Made by a program: the position numbers and the translations under genes. The notes beneath the pieces are model-generated. The model worked only from the letters and a program-made list of their open reading frames with translations. It had not been told where the DNA came from and did not search any database. Below are positions 1 through 10,138 of a DNA stretch of 64,000 nucleotides, piece by piece. The stretch is taken from the NCBI RefSeq assembly GCF_027574615.1, contig NC_072490.1, positions 28,449,501-28,513,500 of the forward strand, read 5' to 3'. The number at the start of each line of letters is the position of its first letter. Within the stretch, counting starts at the first letter, position 1. This DNA comes from Eptesicus fuscus (taxonomy: Eukaryota > Chordata > Mammalia > Chiroptera > Vespertilionidae).

Positions 1-595
1 GATTGAGTTATAACTTTAAAAAGACTGGAATGACTTTAAAGAAAACTTTTATTGAAGTTAATGAAGAAAAGTTTACAAACCCCAAGTAAATGAAATTTTC
101 ACTCCAGTTAATCCAATTTCATTGCTTTCTTCTCATTGTTAATTCTAAAAAGATTGTTTCTATTGTTTCTTAAGCCCTGGCATTGACAAGGAACTTCCGA
201 GTGGCCTCAGAAAGGTCCTGGCCATTTGCAGATGATGTTGTGTTTCCTGCTGAGCTGAGTAGGTCAGCACATAGCACTGCCCATGACCAAAGTTGTGGCT
301 GGGCCCTAGGGCTCTCCGCTACATGGTGAGCTCTGCAGAGAAGCAGATTTTACCACATGCTTCAGGCTCATGAGAGAGCGAACACACAGCACTAGGCACT
401 GAGACCCTTGATAAATATTTGCCAGTTTCCTTTAGCTCCCACATATGAGTTAATATATATGTTTGGCTGATGTGTGGGAATCAGAATATGTCCTCGTGGC
501 CCACAGTCGTTAGATGATCCCTCCAGGTCAGCCAGGTGACTAGGTATCTTCCTCCTTTGTGGCTCCTAGAAGAAAAACTTGAGGGAATGATTTTA

Positions 596-810
596 TTCAT
601 TTTTTTAAAATATGTTTTATTTATTTTAGAGAGAAGAAGGGAGAGAGATATAGAAATAGCAGTGGGAGAGCAACATTAATTGGCTGCCTCCTGCATGCCC
701 CCTATTGAAGACTGAGCCTGCAATCCTGGCATGTGCCCTGACCAGGAATCAAACCAGCGACCTCTTGGTGCATGGGATGATGCTCAATCCACTGAGCCAC
801 ACCAGCCGGA
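596..810 (-). repeat. Ves-type SINE
   Basis: Read on the minus strand, this has the tRNA-like head of a vespertilionid Ves SINE: a GGTGTGGCTCAGTGGATTGA-like start, the B box around GGTTTGATTCC, the GGAGGCAGCCAATTAATG middle and an A-rich tail at 596-610. It is flanked by a 16-base duplication (580-595 and 811-826, one mismatch). Divergence suggests an older copy. Its tRNA-like parts are not a functional tRNA. Confidence 0.85.
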
Positions 811-1007
811 TGAGGGGATGATTTTAGAATGATGCCAGGAGCCCTGATCCACTCAGAAGAACACAGTGACATTCAACCACACTCAAAGGGGTTTGTTTGT
901 TTGTTTAAGCACTTTAACTTTGGAACTGTATTCATTCATTTAACACAGTCTTTGTGACTACTTTCCACATGCTGACTCACTGGTTTCTGTTCCCGTTCAT
1001 TCACTTA

Positions 1008-1130
1008 CTCAACAAATATTTTTGTAGGCCTTCTGTGCGTCATGCACTGCTCCAGGCACTGGGAACACAGTAGCAAACAACACACAAAAGCCCATGCCTT
1101 GTGAAGCTCACATGCTAGTCCACAGCACCT
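1008..1130 (-). repeat. L2 LINE 3' end fragment
   Basis: The order CAACAAATATTT, then a degenerate CACTGCTCCAGGCACTGGGAA and a GCCTTGTGAAGCTCACATGCTAG block is the reverse complement of the L2 3' terminus. It is an ancient mammalian LINE relic without coding capacity. Confidence 0.65.
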
Positions 1131-1657
1131 GTGGAGACTAGGATAAGAGACCCAGAAAAGTCACATGAGAGGTGACTAGCTGGGGACTCCAGAGGGCCCT
1201 CCGCTAGGCTCTTGGTTTCTTAAGCTGCAGTGGTGCCAGCTCTCACTTTCAAAAACTTAAGGTGTAACCACATGCGGTTGCTAGAGAGCATTTCAATCTG
1301 TGGTGGTTGTTGCTAACGGTGACAGTGTTGAGTGGGATATTTTATTGTTAACTGACTGACCAATTTGAACTCAGGTGGACAAATACACAGTGGTTGAGTG
1401 TGGGAATTCTCCCTGTTCCAGGTCCTGAGCAGTGGTTAGTTATGCTGCTAACAGCTGGAGGACAGCTGAGAATGCCCACCCTGCATCCTTGCGAGGATGA
1501 TTAGAGGGCACCTGTTTTTCTTATTTCACCTCATCTTGCTCCAGACACTGCAGCTACAGGGCTTGTTGAGTGAAAATGGGACTGCTGGCCATGAGACTGT
1601 CATAAGCTCCTTACTCTCTTCAAAGGGCAAATGAGATTGTTAGAACCATCATGGCAG

Positions 1658-1752
1658 AGGTCACCTACAGTTGGATTAGGAGATGGTTGCTGTTTGCCTC
1701 TATTATAGCACAGGTCATCTACAATTGGATTAGGAGATAGCTGCTGTTGGCC
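1658..1752. repeat. 54-bp period imperfect tandem duplication
   Basis: Two 41-base units (1658-1698 and 1712-1752) share 36 of 41 positions, including TTGGATTAGGAGAT, with 13 bases between them. They look like an old local duplication. Confidence 0.8.
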
Positions 1753-1794
1753 CTGGCAACGTGGGGAGGAAGGAAGAGGTGTCTACTCCATGAG

Positions 1795-1915
1795 CCGACT
1801 GTAATCTCCAGGAGAGCAGGTCCTGTATCCATTGTATTAGCTTGTTCCCCAGAGTCTAGTTAGGTGCCTGAAATAATAGCACTTAATAAGTATTCATTGA
1901 ATAAATTAATTATCA
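1795..1915 (+). repeat. L2 LINE 3' end fragment
   Basis: The stretch has the L2 3' pattern: an AGGAGAGCAGG block, a GTGCCTGAAATAATAGCACTT block, and AATAAGTATTCATTGAATAAA at the end. It is an ancient relic. Confidence 0.55.
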
Positions 1916-2539
1916 AGTAATGTATGTCTTTCTTAAATCTGAGGCATCAATAAATGGTGCAGCTTGAGTTCTCTCTGTGATCTTTCCTTCCTCAAGCACT
2001 TTTAGGCGTGTGCTCTGATTGGAGTTAAGCCCCTGCATTCTCCCAGACGTTGGTGAGATTTGGGACGTCCTAGGTGCACTATCCCCTAAAAACATGGCCC
2101 TGTGAGAAGCACCTGCTATGCCCTGTCCTGCCTGCCCCACTCCCCCACAGGCAGGGATCCAGCTGCTGGAGCAAGCCCTGTTGCGGGTAGCTGGGATGGC
2201 ATTCCAAAGCTGTTGTCTGTCCACCTGCACGCCAGCTCCGTGCCTATCATTTTCACAGCACCATCCATGTTAAACAGGCAGGAGCACCAGGGGTTTTTGA
2301 ATACAGCAATTAACAAAACAGTAATCAAGCTAAGTGTTTAATTTCAGAAAATTAACATCTTCTCTGAGCGGATGTGAGAGATGGGGGGGAAAGGCACATT
2401 AAATGCTCTGGGTAAATAAAGGCAGTGCTGGACCACAAATATTTTCCAGTGCAAGGAAGACTGCCAGCCCTCCAGGCCTTGGGTTCAGTTTCCTTATGAG
2501 AGCTGAGCTATAGAATTGAGCCCTTTAAATGTGGGTCTG

Positions 2540-2798
2540 CCTTCCTTCCTTCCTTCCTTCCTTCCTTCCTTCCTTCCTTCCTTCCTTCCTTCCTTCCTTC
2601 CTTCCTTTCTTCCCTTCCCTTCCCTTCCCTTCCCTTCCCTTCCCTTCCCTTCCCTTCCCTTCCCTCCCAACTGCCCTCCTCTGCCAGGCTGGTCACCCCT
2701 AACTGCCCTTCCCTTCCCTTCCCTTCCCTTCCCTTCCCTTCCCTTCCCTTCCCTTCCCTCTTCTCTCCATCTCCCCTCCCTCTCCCCCCCCTCTCCAG
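2540..2798. repeat. Compound CTTC / CTTCC pyrimidine microsatellite
   Basis: A tetranucleotide CTTC run (2540-2606) passes into a CTTCC pentanucleotide run (about 2610-2664). After a 44-base non-repetitive insert (2666-2709) the pentanucleotide resumes (2709-2759) and then degenerates into a C/T tract to 2798. The strand asymmetry is extreme: pyrimidines on plus, purines on minus. Reading frames through it encode only low-complexity Gly/Arg/Glu/Lys or Pro/Ser/Phe and are not genes. Confidence 0.95.
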
Positions 2799-4202
2799 GC
2801 AGAGCAAAGGCTTCACCTCTCCAGAACTCAGGGTGTTCATTTGTACCCCTCTGACCCTGTCTGCACCATAGAAAATCCTGACATGTGTTGTCCTGTGAAC
2901 TACTGTTACAAGGATGACACAATGAGTTGTTGACTGTGCATTAGTTCCTTATGTGTGTAGGCCATAGTTCTTCTGATAGAGCAGGTCTCACTCCTCCAGT
3001 AACCCCTGTACCTCAGCATAGTATCCTCTATTCCAGGATATCCCAGTTTTGGCCTTATGTAATGGTCACAGTCTGATGGTGCCTCCTAAACCAGCTGGCT
3101 GGCATTTGTTTGCAGGACCAGTTTTGCATGTGGGAAGGGAAGCTTGTGAGGAGGTGGCTGTGTGAGAGGCTGGGTGGAGACAGGACCTCTGGTACCTATT
3201 GGCTCATGTGATCCCCTGGAATGGAGTGAGGGCACAGGGCAAGGACTGGGAGGGCAAGGAAGGTAGCTTTGCAGGGGGAACATACTGAGGTTTGAGCACG
3301 ACAGGAAGCCTTGAGGCTCAGTGACGAGGTGCCCCAGCTAAGCAGGGAGGCAGGGAAGGCTGTTGGGTTTGGGTGGAGTGGAGCACTGCCTGAGAGAGTA
3401 TAGGGGAACTGTGTTCTCACAGGGCCTTTGATCCTCAGGTAGGGGACTGGTAATCTGGCTCAGTGAGCAGCTTTCCTATGGAGGGCTCGCAGGCACTGAT
3501 ATGGAGAACAAAGAAACCAAAGCTACAGAATGAAAGGATGCTTTGCAAATACTTGGGAGACATGTCAGGGGCTCCCAGAATTGTTTAGGGAAGGAGTCAA
3601 GGGAAGAAGCCTTCAGTTCTGTGCATGTGTGATTTGAGGAGATTTGGGGTACCCAAGTTTCAGTATTATTTATGCAGTTGGATATTCAGGCTTCTGTTTT
3701 CTCTGTGAGGTAGTAGGTAAGCTTGGTTGCTGAATGAAGGGAAAGATTGGGATTGAATGATTGAGGAGAATGGATAAAGATTAGCAGTGTCATTAAAGAG
3801 AATGGGAGATGGGCTTGACCAGAGAGATTCAATGTTTCCAGAAATGTTGAGGGTCATTTGAAGTTGATCATGTATTTACAAAGCTTACCATATTCTCTGT
3901 TACCTGACTTTCTCAGCAGTGCGTGGCTGCTGGAGAGCAGACCCTCCAGGAAGTTGATTGACCGTGGGTCTCTCTTGGGTTAAATTTTGCTGGTTGTATC
4001 CTATGAAAAGATAAAAGCAACCTATGCCTGAGGGTAAGGGGAGTATTGTCAGTTATGTTATTGCAAAGATGGAACTTAAGCTGGTTAATGATGGTTATGA
4101 ATGAAGGAGAGGCTGATGCATTGGGTAGAAGTCAAGACTGAGAGAGCCAAATGAGGCCAACAGAGTGGGCTCATCAGAGGTAATGGTCAAGAAGCAGAAT
4201 AG

Positions 4203-4439
4203 CCGAAACCGGTTTGGCTCAGTGGATAGAGCGTCAGCCTGCGGACTCAAGGGTCCCAGGTTCGATTCTGGTCAAGGGCATGTACCTTGGTTGCGGGCAC
4301 ATCCCCAGTAGGGGATGTGCAGGAGGCAGCTGATCGATGTTTCTCTCTCATCGATGTTTCTAACTCTCTATCCCTCTCTCTTCCTCTCTGTAAAAAATCA
4401 ATAAAATATATATTTAAAAAAAAAAAAAAAAAAAAATAA
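4203..4439 (+). repeat. Ves SINE, first copy of a tandem pair
   Basis: This is a complete, little-diverged Ves SINE. The CCGAAACCGGTTTGGCTCAG head (A box) is followed by a GGTTCGATTC B box, a GTGCAGGAGGCAGCTGATCG middle, TCATCGATGTTTC repeats, a CT-rich region and AATAAAATATAT plus a long A tail. The left target duplication AAGCAGAATAG is at 4192-4202, and the matching right copy lies only after the second SINE. Confidence 0.95.
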
Positions 4440-4660
4440 GCTGAAACCGGTTTGGCTCAGTGGATAGAGCGTCGGCCTGAGGACTCAAGGGTCCCAGGTT
4501 CGATTCTGGTCAAGGGCATGTACCTTGGTTGTGGGCACATCCCCAGTGGGGATGTGCAGGAGGCAGCTGATTGATGTTTCTCTCTCATCGATGTTTCTAA
4601 CTTTCTATCCCTCTCTCTTCCTCTCTGTAAAAAATCAATAAAATATATTTTTAAAAAAAA
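4440..4660 (+). repeat. Ves SINE, second copy of a tandem pair
   Basis: This second copy directly follows the A tail of the first, in the same orientation, and differs at few positions. It ends in an A tail followed by AAGCAGAATAG (4661-4671), which matches the duplication left of the first copy. No separate duplication is seen between the two copies. Confidence 0.95.
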
Positions 4661-4763
4661 AAGCAGAATAGTTGAATTTGTGGCTTTGAAAATGGAGCAA
4701 CTTCAGGTGGGGCCAAATCCAAGTGTGCAAAGGGAATGGGCAGACATGGAAAAGTTGAGGGGG

Positions 4764-4810
4764 TCAGGGAACAGAGAGTATGCTATTCTCAGGGAACAGA
4801 GAGTATGCTA
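4764..4810. repeat. 25-bp period perfect direct repeat
   Basis: The 22 bases starting TCAGGGAACAGAGAG occur at 4764-4785 and again, identically, at 4789-4810, separated by three bases. This is a small recent tandem duplication. Confidence 0.9.
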
Positions 4811-5290
4811 AAGTCATCCCCAGGAGGGCCACGCTCAGGATGGAGACAAAGACAGAGCTGGAAGCCCAAGTCTTCAACAAGTTGGGGAGTGGTGGTGGGA
4901 GGCAGCACACAGTGGTCTCAAGCTGGGAGAGTGGCAGCCCAGCCAATGGCATTTTTTAGAGGGTATAGGAGATGGTGAGCAATGGGGTGGAAGAGATGAC
5001 AGGGAACAGTACACAGCCAGTTCCTGACCTTGAGGTGTGCCCAGTGTAAAATCATAAACTGCCACACTTCAGAGGGCTGGAGGGCGGAGGTATTCTGGGG
5101 AGTCAGGGTCAAGGGGACCCTTGTGGGGATGGTGGTGTGCAGAGTGGGGCTCAAAGCTGGACATTGCAGAGTGGAAACTTGCCTGCAGGAGGAAGGGCTC
5201 CTTAAGGCCAAGACACTTAGACCTCAGGCCCAGGAGGACAGTCACAGATCCAGCTCCCCTGCCCACTGCTGGTGGCAGTGATGTCAGCCT

Positions 5291-5314
5291 TAGGGTGGTG
5301 GTGGTGGTGGTGGG
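5291..5314. repeat. (GGT)n microsatellite
   Basis: About seven GGT units in a row. Unremarkable except for G-richness on the transcript strand. Confidence 0.9.
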
Positions 5315-6149
5315 TCCCCAGCTATAATGCGTGCTCTGCTAAACATGGTTGCATGAGAGCCAGGGAGTAAGGGGCACACAACCTCTCTCCTGAGGCTGCC
5401 CCAGTGCCAGTGTTTCCAGTGAACTGCCTTCTGTGATTAAACAGTCAACAAACCAGAGCTTCCCCTGCTCTGGTCCCACATCAGGGAAGGCTGGCAGGCC
5501 AGCGGGAGGTGGAGCTAAGCGCTCCCCAGCTGCCACATGAGCCCTGATGGGTCTGTCTTCAGCGGCCCTCATAGCCACCCTGGGGTGCCTGCTTAGGACA
5601 GGCATCACCTGACAGTTACCTCTATACACCCACTCATCTCTTCACAGCCTCCTGCCTCCACAGGGCTGCGGGGTTTTTGTTTGCTGTCCTTTCCGGGTAT
5701 ACCTCTGGTTACCCCAGCAGGAAGGAGGAGCCAGGAGAGGGGATCTAGGAGGCAGGAGGGACCTCAGGACCCCACTAGCCAGGATGCCTCCTCCTCTGGC
5801 ATAGGGCTGTGCACACTTCTACCTCTGTGGGGACCTCTGACCTCCCTGAGGGACCAGGCAGCATTTATCCATGAGTGATGTGATCCTGGCTCCCTTCCCC
5901 TGTGCTGAGCATCCTCAAGGGGCTCTGAAAAGGCTGGGTGTGTGAGTGTAGGGGAGGGAAGAAAGGGCCCACACTGGGACAGGAGGCTATTTCTGGCTCT
6001 GCCCTAGACTGCTGAGGACTTAGGAGAACCATTTTCCCTCTCTCACCCTCAGTGCTCTAATCCATACATTGTTAGAGTTGACAGAAAACTAAATGACCTC
6101 AGATGTTTTTTCAAAATGGAACATTCTGATTTTCAGATTTCTAGACAAA

Positions 6150-6313
6150 CAGTTCTCACACTGGCGCCTGCATCAGGGTCCCCTAGAGGGCTCGTTAAAA
6201 CACAGATTGCTGAGCCCCACTCCCTAAGTTTCTGATTCAGTAAACCTGGGTGGAGCTCCAGATCCCTCCTTTTCTACCAGTTCCCAGATGATGCTGATCA
6301 GAGAACACATTTC
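6150..6313 (+). repeat. MER5A-like hAT-Charlie MITE relic
   Basis: The order CAGTTCTCACACTGG, a GTTAAAACACAGATTGCTGA block, TTTCTGATTCAGTAAACCTG and CCAGATGATGCTGATC follows the MER5A consensus as I recall it. It is an ancient non-autonomous DNA transposon, now immobile. Confidence 0.8.
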
Positions 6314-6593
6314 TGGAGCCAGCAGGGACAGGTGGATGATCCCAATAAATACACCCCTCCCACACCCCGAGTCAGAAGCAGTATCAGAAACGAAGGTCTC
6401 TGCTATAAACCTACATCCCTACAGCAGCCCCCAACCCCCAGTTGTCACACTTCCTTGGCTTAGAACCAAACACATGAAGGAGGCCCCTGTCTGGGGTGAG
6501 GGGCTGACTCAGTCACTCAGGCCTGAACCCTCATTTTTCTCTCCCTTCCCCACATCATCGAACTCATGACGAGACTCAGCCAATATTCTACAA

Positions 6594-7120
6594 CTAGAGG
6601 CCTGGTGCACAAAATTCGTGCAGGGGGGGGTGTCCCTCAGCCCAGCCTGCACCCTCTCCAATCTGGGGACATCCCTCTCACAATCCAGGACTGCTGGCTC
6701 CCAACTGCTCGCCTGCCTGATTGCCCCTAACCACTTCTGCCTGCCAGCCTTATCACCCCCTAACCACTCCCCTGCCAGCCTGATCGATGCCTAACTGCTC
6801 CCCTGCCAGCCGATTGAACCTAACTGCCCTTCCCTGCTGGCCTGGTCACCCCCAACTGTCCTCCCCTCCAGGCCTGGTCGCCCCCAACTGCCCTCCTCTG
6901 CCATCCTGGTCACCCCTAACTGCCCTCCCCTGCAGGCCTGATCACCCCTAACAACCCTCCCTTGCAAGCCTGATCACCCACAACTGCTCTCCCCTGCCAG
7001 CCATCTTGTGGTGGCCATCTTGTGTCCACATGGGGGCAGCCATCTTTGACCACATGGGAGCAGCCATCTTGTGTGTTAGAGTGATGGTCAACTTGCATAT
7101 TACTCTTTTATTAGATAGGA
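6594..7120 (-). mobile_element. HeliBat-type non-autonomous Helitron, end to end
   Basis: On the minus strand the element begins TCCTATCTAATAAAAGAGTA (5' TC end at 7120) and ends CCAGGCCTCTAG (3' CTAG end at 6594). A short stem (6606-6610 with 6618-6622) lies just inside the 3' end. It is flanked by A and T, the host dinucleotide used by Helitrons, with no target duplication. The 527-base body encodes nothing; it holds a run of imperfect units of roughly 38 bp with CCCTAACTGCCC and CCTGCCAGCCTGATC, plus four GCCATCTT motifs. HeliBat elements are known to have amplified in vespertilionid bats, so this is strong taxonomic evidence. It would have needed Rep/helicase supplied elsewhere. Confidence 0.92.
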
Positions 7121-7662
7121 TGGTGTCAAACAGATGCCACCTGCCCACAGCAGTCCTCTGTTCCAAGGTAACTCCAAGGTAGAGTGGGATATTGGAAGGG
7201 GTGTCAGGGTCATCTCAAGGCACAGCCCACAGCAAAAGCCAAGAAGCCAGTGTCCACAGTAGGGAATAACAATTAGAAAAATAATTACTTCTGCTTCCAT
7301 ATTCATACCCAGTCTCCAAACTAATTGCTTATTTGTTTAATCTACTTTGACCACAAGTGTTACTGCACCAAAAATATTTAATGAGTCAGGCCTCCTAATG
7401 TAAAATTCCAGCATATTTGTGCAATGAAATGAATTTTCATCAACAGAGGGAGGACCTGTTATTTAAATGCCTTCTCAACAGAGTTATCTCCTAAAATAGA
7501 AATGTCAGAGGAAGCAACTGATCTATGCACAATTCATCACACGATTCATCTTTTGCAGTTTATTTGTGTGTAAACTGTTCTTCTTTGTCATCAGTACTAG
7601 TGAGCCTGCAGTCTTTAGCTAACATTTAAATGTAGGTATTTTTTTCTAAGAATGTGTGTCAG

Positions 7663-7908
7663 CCCTAGCTGGTTTGGCACAGCAGGTAGAGTGTCGGCCT
7701 GCAGACTGAAGGTTCGGTTTGAGGGTTTGATTCTCATCAAGGGCATGTACCTGGGTTGCAGGCTTGATCCCTGGCCCAGTCAGGTGTGTGTGAGAGGCAA
7801 CCAGTCAATGTGTCTGTCTTGCATTGATGTTTCTCTCTCCCTCTCTGACTCTTTTCCTCCTTTCCATTCTCTTTCTCTCAAAAAAAAAAAAAATCAATGG
7901 AAAAAATA
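7663..7908 (+). repeat. Ves-type SINE, diverged
   Basis: A CCCTAGCTGGTTTGGCACAG head, a B box-like GGTTTGATTCTC, the GGGCATGTACCTGGGTTGCAG block, TGATGTTTCTCTCTCC and an A tail are present. It is more diverged than the copies at 4203 and 23192, so older. An open frame through it is a shadow. Confidence 0.9.
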
Positions 7909-8719
7909 TCCTCAGGTGAAGATTAACATCATCAATAACAACAACAACAAAAAACAAAGAATGTTTCATATAATCCACCACTCCCAACTTTTCGCTCCAA
8001 ACCTCATCACCCATACCTTTTAGGCATTCACAGCATTTAATCAGAGGCCTCAGGGGAATTCTGGAGGCTGCCCAGCATTTTCGGGTCTCTCTGTGGACCT
8101 TTCAGATTCTGGGTTGGGGAGATAGAAAATGGACTGGTTTCAGGGCTCTGGGGCTCCCGCTTCTGATACACCCAGAGAAGCCCTGAATTATTCTGTTTTT
8201 TGCACTAGGCTTCAAGGAAAATTTTGTTGGGAGAAAGGATTCCACAGCTCAAAAAGAAGAAAAGTGAGAAAACTACCAACATTAGGGTAACATTTCACTG
8301 AAACATCCCAGTGAGATGGGGCTAGCCTGCCCCAGCCTCTCGGTTTCTGCCTGTCCCCCCCTTCCCCAGTACTGCCAGGTTTAGACCCACGTAGCTTCCT
8401 CCCCAGGAACCCACTGCAAAATCACAACCTGCCATCCCCCACCCACCTGCCGCCACATCTTTCTCCTTTAGAGGCCAATATTCATGTTAAGTGCAGCTAC
8501 GTGATTCTCTGATCCCTTTTACTTCTGATGTTTTTAGAGGAGATGCTGCAATCATTCCAGTGAAGGTAAACTTTTAGAGGCTAACACAGTGGGAAGAGGC
8601 TGGGACCATGACATCTGCCCTAAGGAATTGATTCCAGTGATGGAGAACACTGGAAAGCTAGATCAACATGCACTGTGTCCCAAGGCAGCAATTTCAGGCC
8701 ATTGAGTTATTAAAGTAAG

Positions 8720-9190
8720 GGCTTTGAGTGGGAGGAGGGAAGGCTTGGTCTGGTGAGCCTGCTGGGGCAGGGCTAAGCCAAGGCATGGTGAGGCCTGATT
8801 TGGGTCTGTCAGGGCTAGGTGGGGTTATGCAGAGAGGTGGCCAGAAGGGCTGGTCAACAGGCAGAGATCTCAAAAGCTGAGTTCTGCTGCGACATGGCGA
8901 GTAGAGAAGTTAAATGAGAGCAATGGCTTCCTGAGAGGGAACAGAGGGAGGCGGTCTGGACGGGCCAGTGGCCGTCACATTGTCAAATTAAGAGACGGAG
9001 TTGGGGCTTTTTCCCATGGGGAGCCATTGAAGGTTCTTAAGCATCAGAAGAAGGTGGGTAAATTGAGCTTTAGAATGATTAACTGGCTGCGGTCAGTTTG
9101 AAGTGAAGAGGTAGACAGGGAGTTGGGACAGGACATTAGGTGTAAGGAGATACTGGTGGCAAGTCCAGGAGAAAGGTGGGGCTGAGCCCG
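8720..9190 (-). repeat. L2 LINE fragment
   Basis: Minus-strand L2 remnants are recognisable from GGGAGCCATTGAAGGTTCTTAA (here with CCCATGG before it), followed by an AGAATGATTAACTGGCTGC block corresponding to the reverse transcriptase 3' part in antisense. Borders are approximate. Confidence 0.6.
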
Positions 9191-9933
9191 ACCATAGGAA
9201 GGATGGGCAGTGGCACATCCCCTCCCCCTGAGTCACAAAATCTTGTCCTCAAGGACAGGGCACCCCATTGTTTACTTTCTAGATGTTACTTTCCAGAAAA
9301 ACTCAGCTGTGACCTCAACTCCTAGGGCAGGCAAGAGGTGGCCTCAGAACAAGGCTGTCCCTGGAATGATTTTCACCCAGAGAAGTACCATTTTCTCCCC
9401 TTTAGATGAGATTTGCTGAACTCTGAAATTTGTTTCATATTTTTATAACCCTTCAAACATTTTACTCCAATAGATCAACTTGATTTTGAATGTATGTTTT
9501 GCTCTTATTTTTATTTAAAACATAAATTGATGTCTTAAATAAAATAATTTAACATAATAAACTGTTATATAATTTATTATATCCCAAATGGATTATGGTT
9601 AAAACTGTATAAAGAATTACTTTGACACAAAAATCAATTAAGACATTAGGAAATAATTTTAATAAGCAAAGGCAATACATTAGAACTTAGCAATTGTCCT
9701 GGGGGGAAACACCATTAGCTTATTCTCACATTTTGAAATCTGAGATGCTTCATTGTTAAGGGGAAGTGCCCCTATCAAATAAGGAAAACGAAATGAGGAA
9801 GAAGCAAACTTTGAATGTGACCAAGTCACTAACTAAATTAAAAGGTCAAGAAATGTTATAAACATAAAATTATGGGTCAGGTGAACCTAAGATATGACTT
9901 CAAGACTTCTGCACAATACGACTCAGGGTCCAG

Positions 9934-10138
9934 CCAGGCCAGCGTGGCTCAGTGGTTGAGCATCGACCTATGAGCCAGGAGGTCACGGTTCGATTCCCAG
10001 TCAGGGCACATGCCCAGGTTGCAGGCTCGATCCCCAGTGTGGAGTGTGCAGGAGGCAGCCAACCAGTGATTTTCTCTCACATTGATGTTTCTATCTATCT
10101 CTTCCTCTCCCTTCCTCTCTGAAATCAATAAAAATTAA
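9934..10138 (+). repeat. Ves3-like SINE
   Basis: GCGTGGCTCAGTGGTTGAGC and CGGTTCGATTCCCAGTCAGG give the tRNA-like head and B box. GTGCAGGAGGCAGCCAACC, TGATGTTTC and GAAATCAATAAAAATT complete the SINE. The head variant with GTTGAGCATCGACCTATGA fits the Ves subfamily that differs from the copies starting CCGAAACCGG. Confidence 0.9.

Noticed and set aside
2540..2798. CRISPR-like or satellite array with a function
   Set aside because: The repeats are 4-5 bases long without spacers, a plain microsatellite.
2494..2922. 142-codon Gly/Arg/Glu/Lys-rich frame on minus
   Set aside because: It is a translation of the CTTC/CTTCC satellite and not a protein gene.
4203..4439. tRNA gene
   Set aside because: A and B box-like motifs come from the tRNA-derived head of the Ves SINE. 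No cloverleaf with acceptor stem and anticodon is formed. The same holds for the other Ves copies.
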